From contig JALZVZ010000096.1 of assembly GCA_023299945.1 (NCBI GenBank), forward strand, positions 1 to 8,145: a stretch of 8,145 bases of DNA, read 5' to 3'. This stretch comes from Altererythrobacter sp. Its GTDB lineage: Bacteria > Pseudomonadota > Alphaproteobacteria > Sphingomonadales > Sphingomonadaceae. A model generated the notes under the pieces. It ran no database searches. It was not told where the DNA came from and saw nothing but the letters and a program-made list of their open reading frames with translations. The position numbers and the translations under genes were made by a program. Numbering within the stretch: the first letter of the stretch is position 1; every line of letters begins with the position of its first letter. Positions 1 to 7,201 of this stretch are shown one piece after another.

Positions 1-2552
1 CGGGTCATTAGCTCCCACGCATCGCGCAGGTCGCCGGATACCAAACCAGCATCCGCCAGTTCTGTGATTGCATCGCCCAAATGCGGCTGCAATCCAACAC
101 CGCTGCGCAATTGTAGGAAATGGACGCAGAATTCCGTGTCCACCAAACCGCCCCGCAGCAGCTTCACATCCATTGGTCCACCGGGCGTTTTGTGTCTCGC
201 TATATCTGCCCGCATGCTGAGCACATCTGTGCGCAATTGCGCATGATCTCGCGTTTGGAGCAGGACATCTGCGATTTGGCCTCGCAGTCTCACGCCTGCA
301 CCTGCCCCGCCCGATAGCAACCGCGCTCGGGTCAGCGCCATATGCTCCCAGCTCCAAGCGGTCTCTGCCTGATATTTGGCAAAACTTGTCGTGGTGGTCG
401 CCAAGGGCCCTTGGGCTCCTTGGGGGCGCAGCCTTGTATCCACTTCATATAAAGCGCCCTGCGCGGTTGCAACAGAAAGAGCCGCGGTTACCCGCTGGGC
501 CAAACGGTTGAAATACACCGAGCCGCTCAATGGGCGCGCCCCATCCGATTGCGCATCAAACGCGCCAGTAAACAGGTACACAATGTCGAGATCAGATGCA
601 TGGGTTAGCATTCCGCCGCCCAGCCGGCCCAGTCCCAGAACCAGCAATTCAGACCCTGGTATTTTGCCATGAGCACGGGAAAATTCCGCCGCTGCTGCGG
701 TGTGTGCAACGACAATTCCCGCCTCAGCCAACCGGGACAAGCCCGCGGCAATATCCAGCGGATCATGCACGCCTTGGATCAATTGCACACCCAAAGCAAA
801 GCGGTGCTCGCTTGTCACTTGGCGGATTTGGTCGAGGACATCTTCATAGGCCCACTGCTCACCATCGCAGGCCATATCCTGTGCCAAATCCTCCACCGCA
901 CCCGGCAATTCCAGGGCACTGCCGTCGATCAAAATATCAAGCAATTGCGGACGCTGCCCCAGCTCATCTGCCAAGGGCGGTGCAAGGGTAAGGACCGCGA
1001 TCAACTGCCCGAACAATTCTGGCTGAGCCTCAAGCAGCCGGAAGAAGTTTACCGCTGAGGAAGCGTTTTCCAGCACGCTTTCCCAACGCGCCAAAGCTTG
1101 ATCGGGGGCCGCCGCTTTGGATAGCGCCTCCAATAGCGCTGGCAGCATCGCATCAAATGCGTCCAAAGCTGCATCAGAACGCAAGCTTTGATAGCGCCCA
1201 TCCCGCCAACTTTCGATCCGTTTTGCCAAGCGCTTGGGTGTCGCAAAGCCAAGGCCAGCCAATTTCTCTCGCAAGGGTTCAGGCTCGGCCAGCGGTATTG
1301 GCGAAGCAGAGACGGAAACAGAGGCGCCGCCATCCTCCGCCTCGATCAAAGTGTCATATTCGCGGGCAACCACGTTAGTGATCTGCATCAGTTCAGCCAC
1401 CAAGGCTGCGCCATCTTTCATGCCGTCCAATCGGGCAACACTGTCCAAAGCATCGCCTGCGGGCAGTGAATGGGTTTGCCGGTCCTCGACCATTTGCAAG
1501 CGGTGTTCAAGCACGCGAAGGCGGTCGTAGCAGCGGCCCAAATCATCGGCTTGGCTTTGCTCAATCCGGCCCGCCGCAGCCAGTGCATCCAATGCCGCCC
1601 GCGTACCTTTCACCCGCAAGGATGAATCGCGCCCACCGTGAATTAATTGATGCGTTTGCGCGAAAAATTCGATCTCGCGAATACCGCCGCGCCCTTGCTT
1701 TAGATTAAAGCCAGGACCCGGCGTAAGCTGTCCGCCAAGATCTGCTTGATTGGCGCGGATGCGCAGGGTTAACTGGCGCACTTCTTCGACCGCACCAAAA
1801 TCCAGCGCAGAACGCCAAACAAAATTGTCGATTTGGTGAAGGAAATCCTCGCCAGCCGGAATATCGCCAGCCGCTGCACGCACTCTGATAAATGCGGCGC
1901 GCTCCCACGCCAAAGCGGAGCTTTGATAATGCGCAAGGGCAGAGGGCACAGAGATTGCTGACGGCGAAACTTCGGACGCGGGACGCAAGCGCAGATCGAC
2001 GCGAAAGACGTAGCCTTCAGCGGTATTGGCCGACAGCAAGTTGACCACTTCGCGCGCATATCTTTGCGCTGCCTCGGCAGGATCATCATTTTCGCGGCGC
2101 GGGAGGGTTTCGGAATCAAACAGTATAATCGGGTCAATGTCAGATGAATAGTTAAGCTCGCTAGCCCCCTGCTTGCCAAGCGCCAGCGCGAACATACCCT
2201 TTGGTTCAGCATCGGGCATGCGGCGCGCGATTGCCTCCTTAATCGCTGTGTCCAAAGCGTGGTCGGCAAAATTGGATAGCTCCGCCATCACCCGCGAAAG
2301 TGAAAACGCGCCCGCCAAATCGCCAATGGCCAGAGCTGTGGCCAATGCCAGCCGCTCGCGCCGCAACGCCGCGCCCACTTCATCACATCCGCCGCCAGCA
2401 CCCTGCACCCATTCCAGCGCAGCCTCGCCTTCGCCGCGTTCCAACAAATCTGCTAGCTGCGGCTGACGCGACAAAGCCCGCGCCAAAAATGGCGCCTCAT
2501 CCCTGGCGCGCTGCAAGGCGGATTGCCAGTCTTTGAGGGTTGCATCAGACAT
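1..2552 (-). CDS. glnE: Bifunctional glutamine synthetase adenylyltransferase/deadenylyltransferase, 3' end beyond window
   Basis: GlnE attaches AMP to, or removes it from, a tyrosine of glutamine synthetase in response to PII and glutamine, setting ammonium assimilation in the cytoplasm. Translating the reverse strand from ATG at 2552-2550 gives about 850 residues with no stop up to the window edge. Both nucleotidyltransferase heads are visible. The N-terminal (deadenylylase) head has GKQGASELNYSSDID, with the Asp pair at D138/D140, then LRLRP near 187 and GRGGIREIEFF near 285-297. The C-terminal (adenylylase) head has GLGRLGGGMLTHASDLD, with D654/D656, then DTRLRP at 705-710 and LRGGLVDTEF near 797. 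The start is fixed by an in-frame TGA at 2561-2559 and a GAAGG box just upstream of the ATG. Family members run about 900-950 residues, so roughly 50 or more C-terminal residues lie outside. No frameshift was seen. The gene is divergent from the M28 peptidase gene. Confidence 0.96.
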   Translation of the reverse strand, partial: MSDATLKDWQSALQRARDEAPFLARALSRQPQLADLLERGEGEAALEWVQGAGGGCDEVGAALRRERLALATALAIGDLAGAFSLSRVMAELSNFADHALDTAIKEAIARRMPDAEPKGMFALALGKQGASELNYSSDIDPIILFDSETLPRRENDDPAEAAQRYAREVVNLLSANTAEGYVFRVDLRLRPASEVSPSAISVPSALAHYQSSALAWERAAFIRVRAAAGDIPAGEDFLHQIDNFVWRSALDFGAVEEVRQLTLRIRANQADLGGQLTPGPGFNLKQGRGGIREIEFFAQTHQLIHGGRDSSLRVKGTRAALDALAAAGRIEQSQADDLGRCYDRLRVLEHRLQMVEDRQTHSLPAGDALDSVARLDGMKDGAALVAELMQITNVVAREYDTLIEAEDGGASVSVSASPIPLAEPEPLREKLAGLGFATPKRLAKRIESWRDGRYQSLRSDAALDAFDAMLPALLEALSKAAAPDQALARWESVLENASSAVNFFRLLEAQPELFGQLIAVLTLAPPLADELGQRPQLLDILIDGSALELPGAVEDLAQDMACDGEQWAYEDVLDQIRQVTSEHRFALGVQLIQGVHDPLDIAAGLSRLAEAGIVVAHTAAAAEFSRAHGKIPGSELLVLGLGRLGGGMLTHASDLDIVYLFTGAFDAQSDGARPLSGSVYFNRLAQRVTAALSVATAQGALYEVDTRLRPQGAQGPLATTTTSFAKYQAETAWSWEHMALTRARLLSGGAGAGVRLRGQIADVLLQTRDHAQLRTDVLSMRADIARHKTPGGPMDVKLLRGGLVDTEFCVHFLQLRSGVGLQPHLGDAITELADAGLVSGDLRDAWELMT

Positions 2553-2652
2553 GTGCCTTCACTGCCCCCGCTTGACCCAAGGTGCAAGTTGCGCATCGCG
2601 GACATGTGAGGCAAAGAACTTCGCATATATTTTTAAGAGGATGCTTCACACC
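2553..2652. promoter_or_regulatory. Divergent intergenic spacer between glnE and the M28 peptidase gene
   Basis: These 100 bp separate two genes that point away from each other, so promoters for both should lie here. On the plus strand a TATATT at 2626-2631 in an A/T-rich patch (roughly 2624-2636) resembles a -10 box, but no clear -35 hexamer sits 16-18 bp upstream. It would place a transcript start very close to the peptidase's AAGAGG ribosome site. No good inverted repeat or known operator was recognised. Promoter function is inferred from gene arrangement, not from a strong motif. Confidence 0.3.
2635..2640 (+). promoter_or_regulatory. Ribosome binding site deciding the M28 peptidase start
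   Basis: AAGAGG is the only Shine-Dalgarno-like sequence near the 5' end of this gene. It directly touches the ATG at 2641 (zero spacing, unusable) and lies 12 bases before the ATG at 2653. That spacing is slightly long but workable, and it agrees with the lipoprotein signal beginning at 2653. The still earlier ATG at 2533 would add 40 residues in front of the signal peptide and lies inside the antisense glnE coding region. Confidence 0.5.
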
Positions 2653-4335
2653 ATGATTAGAACTGCAATTTTGGGCCTGAGCGCGCTCGCGCTGTCGGCT
2701 TGCGACAGCGGCGGCACCGGAATGGACGGGATGGAAATCCCCGAAGTCGCAGCAGGCGAACTCTCCGAAGACACAATGAAAGACATCACGCGCGAGCTTT
2801 CGAGCGACGAATTCGATGGCCGGATGCCGGGAACAGAGGGCGAGGTAAAAACTGTCGCGCTTTTGACCGAACGTTTCGAGGCCGCGGGCCTTGAGCCGGG
2901 CAATAATGGCAGCTGGGTACAAGAAGTGCCGCTGGTTGAAATTACCGGCAAAGATTACGCGCCGCTGACTATTAAGGGAGAGGGCGTTGATATGGCGCTC
3001 ACACCCAGCACAGATTGGGTCGGGGTCACTTACCGTGAAGACACAGAAACCGCGCTGACCGACAGCGAATTGGTGTTTGTCGGTTACGGTATTAACGCGC
3101 CCGAACGTGATTGGAACGATTACGAAGGCCTAGACGTCAAAGGCAAAACCGTGGTTATTCTTGTGAATGATCCCGATTGGCAAAGCGAAGATCTAGAAGG
3201 ACCGTTCAATGGCCGCGCCATGACCTATTATGGCCGCTGGACTTACAAATATGAAGAAGCCGCCAAGCAAGGCGCAGCAGGGGCAATCATTGTCCACGAT
3301 ACTGCGCCTGCGTCTTATGGCTGGAATGTTGTTGAATCGAGCTGGTCCGGCCCGCAAGCCTATCCTGCGCGCGGCGAAAATCCGCCTGCAATGACGAGAA
3401 TGAATGGCTGGGTACAAAAGGAAAAAGCCCGCGAAATTCTAAAAGCCGCTGGCGAAGATTTGGATGCATTGTCTGCTGCTGCAAAAACGTCTGACTTTAA
3501 GGCAGTGGAATTGGGCTTAACCGCCTCCACCAGCTTTAAAAACGACATGCGTTCGTTCAAATCGCAAAATGTCATCGGCGTGCTGCCGGGCTCTGAAAAG
3601 CCTGACGAATATGTGCTGCACACCGCTCATTGGGATCACCTTGGCCGCTGCACACCAGCCCCCGATGGCGATAATATTTGCAATGGCGCGGTTGATAATG
3701 CCACCGGCACAGCAGCGCTGGTCGCATTGGCAGAGGCTCACGGTATGGCAGGCGCCCCCAAGCGTAGTCTCGTATTCCTTGCCGTAACGGCAGAGGAATC
3801 CGGCCTGCTGGGTGCATATTATTATGCCAGCAACCCTGTCTTCCCATTGGCGCAGACGGTTGGCGGCATCAACATGGATGCGTTCCAAGTAGCCGGCCCT
3901 GCCAAAGACGTAACAGTCGTTGGCCCCGGCAAATCTCAGCTGGATGCGTTTCTGATATCAGCGCTGGAGGCCGATGGCCGCAGCATGACGCCCAATCCCA
4001 AGCCTGAGGCGGGCTATTACTACCGCTCTGATCACTTCGCATTCGCCAAGCAAGGCGTGCCAATGCTCTATATCGATGGCGGCGAAGATCTGGTCGAAGG
4101 CGGCAAAGAAGCGGGCGCTGCGGTAGCGAAAGATTACACCGAAAATCGCTACCACGGTCCCAAGGATGAATTTAATGAGGATTGGGACTGGTCCGGCGTT
4201 ATGGGCGATTTGCAATTGTATTACCGCATTGGCCGGATGATAGCAGAAAGCAGCAGCTGGCCCAATTGGAATGAAGGCGATGAATTCAAGGCCACCCGCG
4301 ATGCAAGCTGCGAAGAAGCAGATGCCGGTTGCTAA
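2653..4335 (+). CDS. M28 family zinc metallopeptidase, PA-domain lipoprotein
   Basis: This is a predicted periplasm-facing, co-catalytic two-zinc aminopeptidase-type enzyme of MEROPS family M28; its substrate cannot be read from sequence. From ATG 2653 the product is 560 residues and opens with a lipoprotein signal, ending in lipobox LSAC with Cys17 as the lipidated residue. A PA (protease-associated) domain covers about 137-225 (SELVFVGYG, then AAKQGAAGAIIVHD). The peptidase domain holds the expected metal and catalytic residues: HWDH (H326, D328), NGAVDN (D348), EES (E381 base, E382 ligand), NMD (D409) and SDHFAF (H461). The reading frame extends upstream to ATG codons at 2533 and 2641. The 2653 start is preferred because the signal peptide begins there and AAGAGG (2635-2640) lies 12 bases upstream, while it abuts the 2641 ATG with no spacer. 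Cys333/Cys343 and Cys553/Cys560 are possible disulfide pairs. aguA follows after 37 bp, probably in the same transcript. Confidence 0.93.
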   Translation: MIRTAILGLSALALSACDSGGTGMDGMEIPEVAAGELSEDTMKDITRELSSDEFDGRMPGTEGEVKTVALLTERFEAAGLEPGNNGSWVQEVPLVEITGKDYAPLTIKGEGVDMALTPSTDWVGVTYREDTETALTDSELVFVGYGINAPERDWNDYEGLDVKGKTVVILVNDPDWQSEDLEGPFNGRAMTYYGRWTYKYEEAAKQGAAGAIIVHDTAPASYGWNVVESSWSGPQAYPARGENPPAMTRMNGWVQKEKAREILKAAGEDLDALSAAAKTSDFKAVELGLTASTSFKNDMRSFKSQNVIGVLPGSEKPDEYVLHTAHWDHLGRCTPAPDGDNICNGAVDNATGTAALVALAEAHGMAGAPKRSLVFLAVTAEESGLLGAYYYASNPVFPLAQTVGGINMDAFQVAGPAKDVTVVGPGKSQLDAFLISALEADGRSMTPNPKPEAGYYYRSDHFAFAKQGVPMLYIDGGEDLVEGGKEAGAAVAKDYTENRYHGPKDEFNEDWDWSGVMGDLQLYYRIGRMIAESSSWPNWNEGDEFKATRDASCEEADAGC

Positions 4336-4372
4336 CGCGCACATCCATTAACTGAAAACTGAAAGCCGGTTC

Positions 4373-5371
4373 ATGGCCTCAAATACGCTTCCCCGCCTAA
4401 GGGCAGAATGGGAACCGCAAGAGTGGCTATGGATCGGCTTTCCGCATCTGGCGCAGGAATGGCCGGGCGATTTGCTCGCCCGCGCTCAAGAACAAATTGC
4501 CGCTTTTGCCAATGCCGTGGCGGATAGCGGCCAACCGGTGCGGCTGGTGGTGCGCGACGCGGTGAATATGGCGCGTGCACGCGAACTCATTAACGATGCA
4601 GTGGTGCTGGAACGCCAACGCTATGGCGATATATGGCTGCGGGACACGGGCCCAATTGTGACCTTGAAGAAAGGCTCACCGCTCGCAGCGCGCTTCGGCT
4701 TTAATGGCTGGGGCGGCAAATATCTAATGCATGGCGACCAGAGCATTGGCGCTGATTTGGCCGAGAATGCGGGCCTGCCGGTCAAAACATCCAACTGGGT
4801 ATTGGAAGGCGGCGCAATCGATACAGATGGCAATGGGCTGGCCGTGACGACTGAGCAATGCCTGCTAAACCCCAATCGCAATCCCAATATGAGCCGCGCT
4901 GATATCGAATCAGCCTTGGCCAACGACCTTGGCTTAACCCGCGTGCTGTGGCTAGGTGAAGGCCTGATCAATGATCACACAGATGGGCATGTCGATAATC
5001 TTGCGCGGTTCGTGGGCGAGGCCCATTTGGCTGTGCCTGAGGCCAGCGGCCAGGATGATCACAATGCCGCGATCTACGCTGATGCGGCGGCTCGCGCGCT
5101 TGCGTTCGGACTAAAAGTCAGCCGTTTTCCCAGCGTCGGAGCGATCAAACGCGATGGGTCGATTGAACCGGCCAGCTACGCCAATTTTGTGATCACATCG
5201 CGCTTGGTCGTTGTACCAGTTTTTGGCGCGCCCAATGATGACGATGCTGTTGCCGCGATCGCCGCACTATTCCCAGATAGGCGCACGATTGGCCTGCCCG
5301 CCGCTGCGGTACTGGCAGGGGGCGGCGGGTTTCACTGCGCCAGCATGCATATGCCTCAATTGCCCGGCTAA
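4373..5371 (+). CDS. aguA: Agmatine deiminase (agmatine iminohydrolase)
   Basis: The enzyme hydrolyses agmatine to N-carbamoylputrescine and ammonia, a step of the arginine decarboxylase route to putrescine, in the cytoplasm. The 332-residue product belongs to the peptidyl-arginine deiminase/AguA group of the guanidino-modifying superfamily. The diagnostic blocks are in order: WEPQEWLWIGFPH near the N-terminus, YGDIWLRDTGP (84-94, with R90 and D91), EGGAIDTDG (145-153), NDHTDGHVDN (200-209, with H206 as the probable catalytic His), and GGGFHCASMHMP near the C-terminus with C322 as the nucleophile. The length is slightly below the usual 340-370 but no motif is missing. There is no signal peptide. 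The gene starts 37 bp after the M28 peptidase stop with only a weak GAAAG upstream. Its usual metabolic partner aguB (N-carbamoylputrescine amidase) is not in this window. Other guanidino substrates cannot be excluded. Confidence 0.93.
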   Translation: MASNTLPRLRAEWEPQEWLWIGFPHLAQEWPGDLLARAQEQIAAFANAVADSGQPVRLVVRDAVNMARARELINDAVVLERQRYGDIWLRDTGPIVTLKKGSPLAARFGFNGWGGKYLMHGDQSIGADLAENAGLPVKTSNWVLEGGAIDTDGNGLAVTTEQCLLNPNRNPNMSRADIESALANDLGLTRVLWLGEGLINDHTDGHVDNLARFVGEAHLAVPEASGQDDHNAAIYADAAARALAFGLKVSRFPSVGAIKRDGSIEPASYANFVITSRLVVVPVFGAPNDDDAVAAIAALFPDRRTIGLPAAAVLAGGGGFHCASMHMPQLPG

Positions 5372-5409
5372 CTCGTTTCTAAGCTGCGTCTCTAGGCTGC
5401 GCGACAGGG

Positions 5410-5430
5410 TTAACGTTAAGGTTTCTTTAG
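5410..5430 (+). promoter_or_regulatory. CtrA-like binding site (TTAA-N7-TTAG)
   Basis: The alphaproteobacterial cell-cycle regulator CtrA recognises TTAA-N7-TTAA. Here TTAA at 5416-5419 is followed after exactly seven bases by TTAG at 5427-5430, a 7 of 8 match. A further TTAA at 5410-5413 makes the perfect 10-bp palindrome TTAACGTTAA (5410-5419). The element sits in non-coding DNA 23 bp before the ATG of the 42-codon ORF and 39 bp after the aguA stop, a promoter-compatible place. It is short and A/T-rich, so a chance match remains possible; binding is inference. Confidence 0.4.
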
Positions 5431-5453
5431 GATTTGTCCGCAAAGGTGAAGTC

Positions 5454-5582
5454 ATGTCCAAAGCAATCGCTTTCACCCGCCAAAAAGCGGCCCATGCCCC
5501 AGATGCAGCGCGGTTTGCGCTCGTATCGGCATGCGCGTTGGCCTTGATCGCGGCTGGACAAGCCTTCCCTATATTGATGTAA
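5454..5582 (+). CDS. Small hypothetical membrane protein, 42 aa
   Basis: I do not recognise this gene. The ORF of 42 codons begins at ATG 5454 and has a good ribosome site, AAAGG at 5442-5446 with a 7-base spacer. The product has a basic, polar N-terminus (MSKAIAFTRQKAAHAPDAAR) followed from residue 21 by an almost unbroken hydrophobic stretch to the last residue, with one Cys (C27). This is the shape of a single-span inner-membrane peptide with its N-terminus in the cytoplasm. A signal peptide is less likely because almost nothing would remain after cleavage. It lies between aguA and the DUF1223 gene on the same strand, with a CtrA-like site just upstream. The reading frame is open further upstream into aguA, but the ribosome site favours 5454. 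Translation is unproven. Confidence 0.55.
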   Translation: MSKAIAFTRQKAAHAPDAARFALVSACALALIAAGQAFPILM

Positions 5583-5655
5583 CCTAACGACCGTTTTTCG
5601 CGAATGACGGGATAGGCACATTTGGCCAATCCCTTTCGTATAAGAGCGTAAATTT

Positions 5656-6423
5656 ATGTCCAAGAACTTTTTAGCCCCCTTCATCGGCGTTGTCGCAGCC
5701 ATGACAGCTGGTACTGTGATTGTCGGCAGCGAAACCGCTGCGCAAGAAAGTGCATCCAATCGGGGCGAGCCTGTCCTGCTCGAATTGTTCACCAGCCAAG
5801 GATGTTCATCCTGCCCGCCCGCTGACCGTGTCGCGGCAAAGCTGGACCGCGAAGGTAAAAACGCAAATGGGGGCGTCGTCGTGATCTCGCGCCCTGTTAC
5901 CTATTGGGACCGGCTGGGTTGGAAGGATACTTTGGCAAGCGAGAGCAATACCCAGCTTCAGCGCGCCTATGCGATGAAAGGCCTGCAAGGGCGCAACGGC
6001 GTCTACACCCCGCAAGTGGTTTCAGATGGCACGTTCGGCGTGGTCGGTAGCCAAGAGAACGCTCTGCGCGTCAATATTGCCAAAGCTAGGCGCGTTCAAA
6101 CCGCTGCATTGCGTTCCAAACGGCTGGCCAGTGGAGCGGTGGCCGTTGGAATTGCAGGCCCGTCTTCTCAAAGCGGCGAATTGGTGCTGATCGCTGTGAA
6201 ACGCGAGGCGAAAGTCGCGATTGGACGCGGCGAAAACTCTGGCCGCAATATTGCTTACACAAATGTTGTGCGCTCTGAGAAAGTCATAGGAAATTGGAAT
6301 GGCGCCAAGCAAGGTATTCAGATCAAAGCCGCTGATTTAAAGGTTAAGGGTGCGGATCGTTATGCAGTGGTTCTGCGAGAACCGAATGCCGGTAAAGTGC
6401 TGGCAGCAGGCTGGATTAGCTGA
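5656..6423 (+). CDS. DUF1223 family exported protein with thioredoxin-like CxxC motif
   Basis: The 255-residue product matches the DUF1223 family of predicted secreted, thioredoxin-fold proteins of unknown function; a redox or thiol role in the periplasm is plausible but unshown. It begins with a signal peptide (hydrophobic 5-24) with probable cleavage after A29 in TAAQ. Next comes the family hallmark LLELFTSQGCSSCPPAD, with the CxxC at C50 and C53. Further blocks are YWDRLGWKD (83-91), GVYTPQVVSDG (115-125) and, in the C-terminal part, GRNIAYTNVVR (196-206). Only the two motif cysteines are present, consistent with a reactive dithiol. The start at ATG 5656 follows AAGAG at 5642-5646 with a 9-base spacer. 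The last 8 bp overlap the end of the opposing permease gene. The segment before YWDRLGWKD reads ISRPVT, where I recall other members having a His-Val-Asp type sequence. Confidence 0.88.
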   Translation: MSKNFLAPFIGVVAAMTAGTVIVGSETAAQESASNRGEPVLLELFTSQGCSSCPPADRVAAKLDREGKNANGGVVVISRPVTYWDRLGWKDTLASESNTQLQRAYAMKGLQGRNGVYTPQVVSDGTFGVVGSQENALRVNIAKARRVQTAALRSKRLASGAVAVGIAGPSSQSGELVLIAVKREAKVAIGRGENSGRNIAYTNVVRSEKVIGNWNGAKQGIQIKAADLKVKGADRYAVVLREPNAGKVLAAGWIS

Positions 6424-7201
6424 GTACGCGCCAAAAGGCTGTGGCTGCCGCTCCTGACAAAACCGTGCCCACAAAAATGCGCCAAGCCGCGTCACTAATT
6501 TTGCCAAAGGCTTTTGTGCCCGCCCAATTGCCGGAAATTATCGCTGGCATTAGCGCAAGCGAGAGCGCGAACAATCGCGGGGTGATTTGGCCTAAAGCGA
6601 AGCCTGAAACAATCGCGGCAGAAGATGCAATTGTGAAAATAAGCAGCATCGACGGCTTGGCCACAGTACGCGGAATCGCTCGCCCGACGTAGTAAGGCAC
6701 AACCGGCGGCCCCGGCATGCCCGCAAATCCAGTAAGCAGCCCAGCAGCCACGCCTGTTGCGCCTGTTTGAATCGGGCCGGGTTGATCTGCTGGCCGCTCC
6801 GGCAGCATGAACAATCCAAACGCGCCCAAAGCCACTAAAGCAATCAGCAGCCGCGCCAAGTCAGGAGGGGTTATCATCAGCAGAAGCAAGCCTGGTGCCG
6901 CCGTCAGCAAAACCAGTGCACCGATAACCCACGCGCTTCGTTCTGCATCTCGAATCAAGCTGCGGATTTCCAGCAGGCCAATAAACAGCATCAGGAAATT
7001 GCCAATCATCACCGCCTCAAGCGGCGTCAGCGCCAAAGCGAGCACCGGCACTAGCAGCAGGGCGAGGCCAAAGCCTGCTAGGCCGCGCGCAAATGCCGCA
7101 GTGAATGCCGCCGCCATCGCGATGGCAATTTGCGCAGCGCTTAGGTTTTCAAAAAGCTCCACCGCCGGTAGATTAACTCCGAAGATCAGGCGGAGTGGCA
7201 C
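6416..7201 (-). CDS. TSUP family (TauE/SafE, DUF81) membrane permease
   Basis: TSUP proteins are inner-membrane permeases linked to export or uptake of sulfite, sulfoacetate and other organosulfur or organic anions; the substrate here is unknown. The 261-residue product is strongly hydrophobic with about seven to eight predicted spans. It shows the internal duplication typical of the family: [16 protein letters not shown] (37-52) in the first half and [18 protein letters not shown] (154-171) in the second, each a Gly/Pro-rich signature, separated by a charged loop around [10 protein letters not shown] (134-143). The longest start is GTG at 7201, inside the thrS 3' end by 29 bp, with no clear ribosome site. 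A GTG at 7162 (codon 14, 11 bases after the thrS stop) would begin [11 protein letters not shown] and has GGAG about 14 bases upstream; it may be the true start. The gene probably shares the thrS transcript. Confidence 0.88.
   Translation of the reverse strand: MPLRLIFGVNLPAVELFENLSAAQIAIAMAAAFTAAFARGLAGFGLALLLVPVLALALTPLEAVMIGNFLMLFIGLLEIRSLIRDAERSAWVIGALVLLTAAPGLLLLMITPPDLARLLIALVALGAFGLFMLPERPADQPGPIQTGATGVAAGLLTGFAGMPGPPVVPYYVGRAIPRTVAKPSMLLIFTIASSAAIVSGFALGQITPRLFALSLALMPAIISGNWAGTKAFGKISDAAWRIFVGTVLSGAAATAFWRVLS

Noticed and set aside
120..1530. Several plus-strand ORFs of 65-131 codons opposite glnE
   Set aside because: They lie on the antisense strand of a continuous, motif-rich glnE frame, overlap one another in different frames, and resemble no known protein.
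1049..2269. Minus-strand ORFs of 67-166 codons, suggesting a broken glnE
   Set aside because: They are out of frame with glnE. The true frame reads open from 2552 to the window edge with both catalytic heads intact, so no pseudogene call is justified.
2533..2652. Extended 600-aa form of the M28 peptidase starting at 2533
   Set aside because: It would put 40 residues ahead of a clear lipoprotein signal and start inside antisense glnE; the ribosome site supports 2653.
4351..4366. Direct repeat AACTGAAA/ACTGAAA in the gap before aguA
   Set aside because: Two short imperfect copies in a 37-bp gap, with no inverted partner, are easily due to chance; no operator can be claimed.
5372..5409. Possible terminator after aguA with repeated GCTGCG
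   Set aside because: The copies are direct, not inverted, repeats, so no stem forms, and no T tract follows.
5211..5453. Upstream extension of the small ORF into aguA
   Set aside because: The extension is an out-of-frame reading of the aguA 3' coding region; the good ribosome site precedes ATG 5454.
5622..5644. TTGGCC and TATAAG as a sigma-70 promoter for the DUF1223 gene
   Set aside because: The spacer is only 11 bp, far below the usual 16-18 bp.
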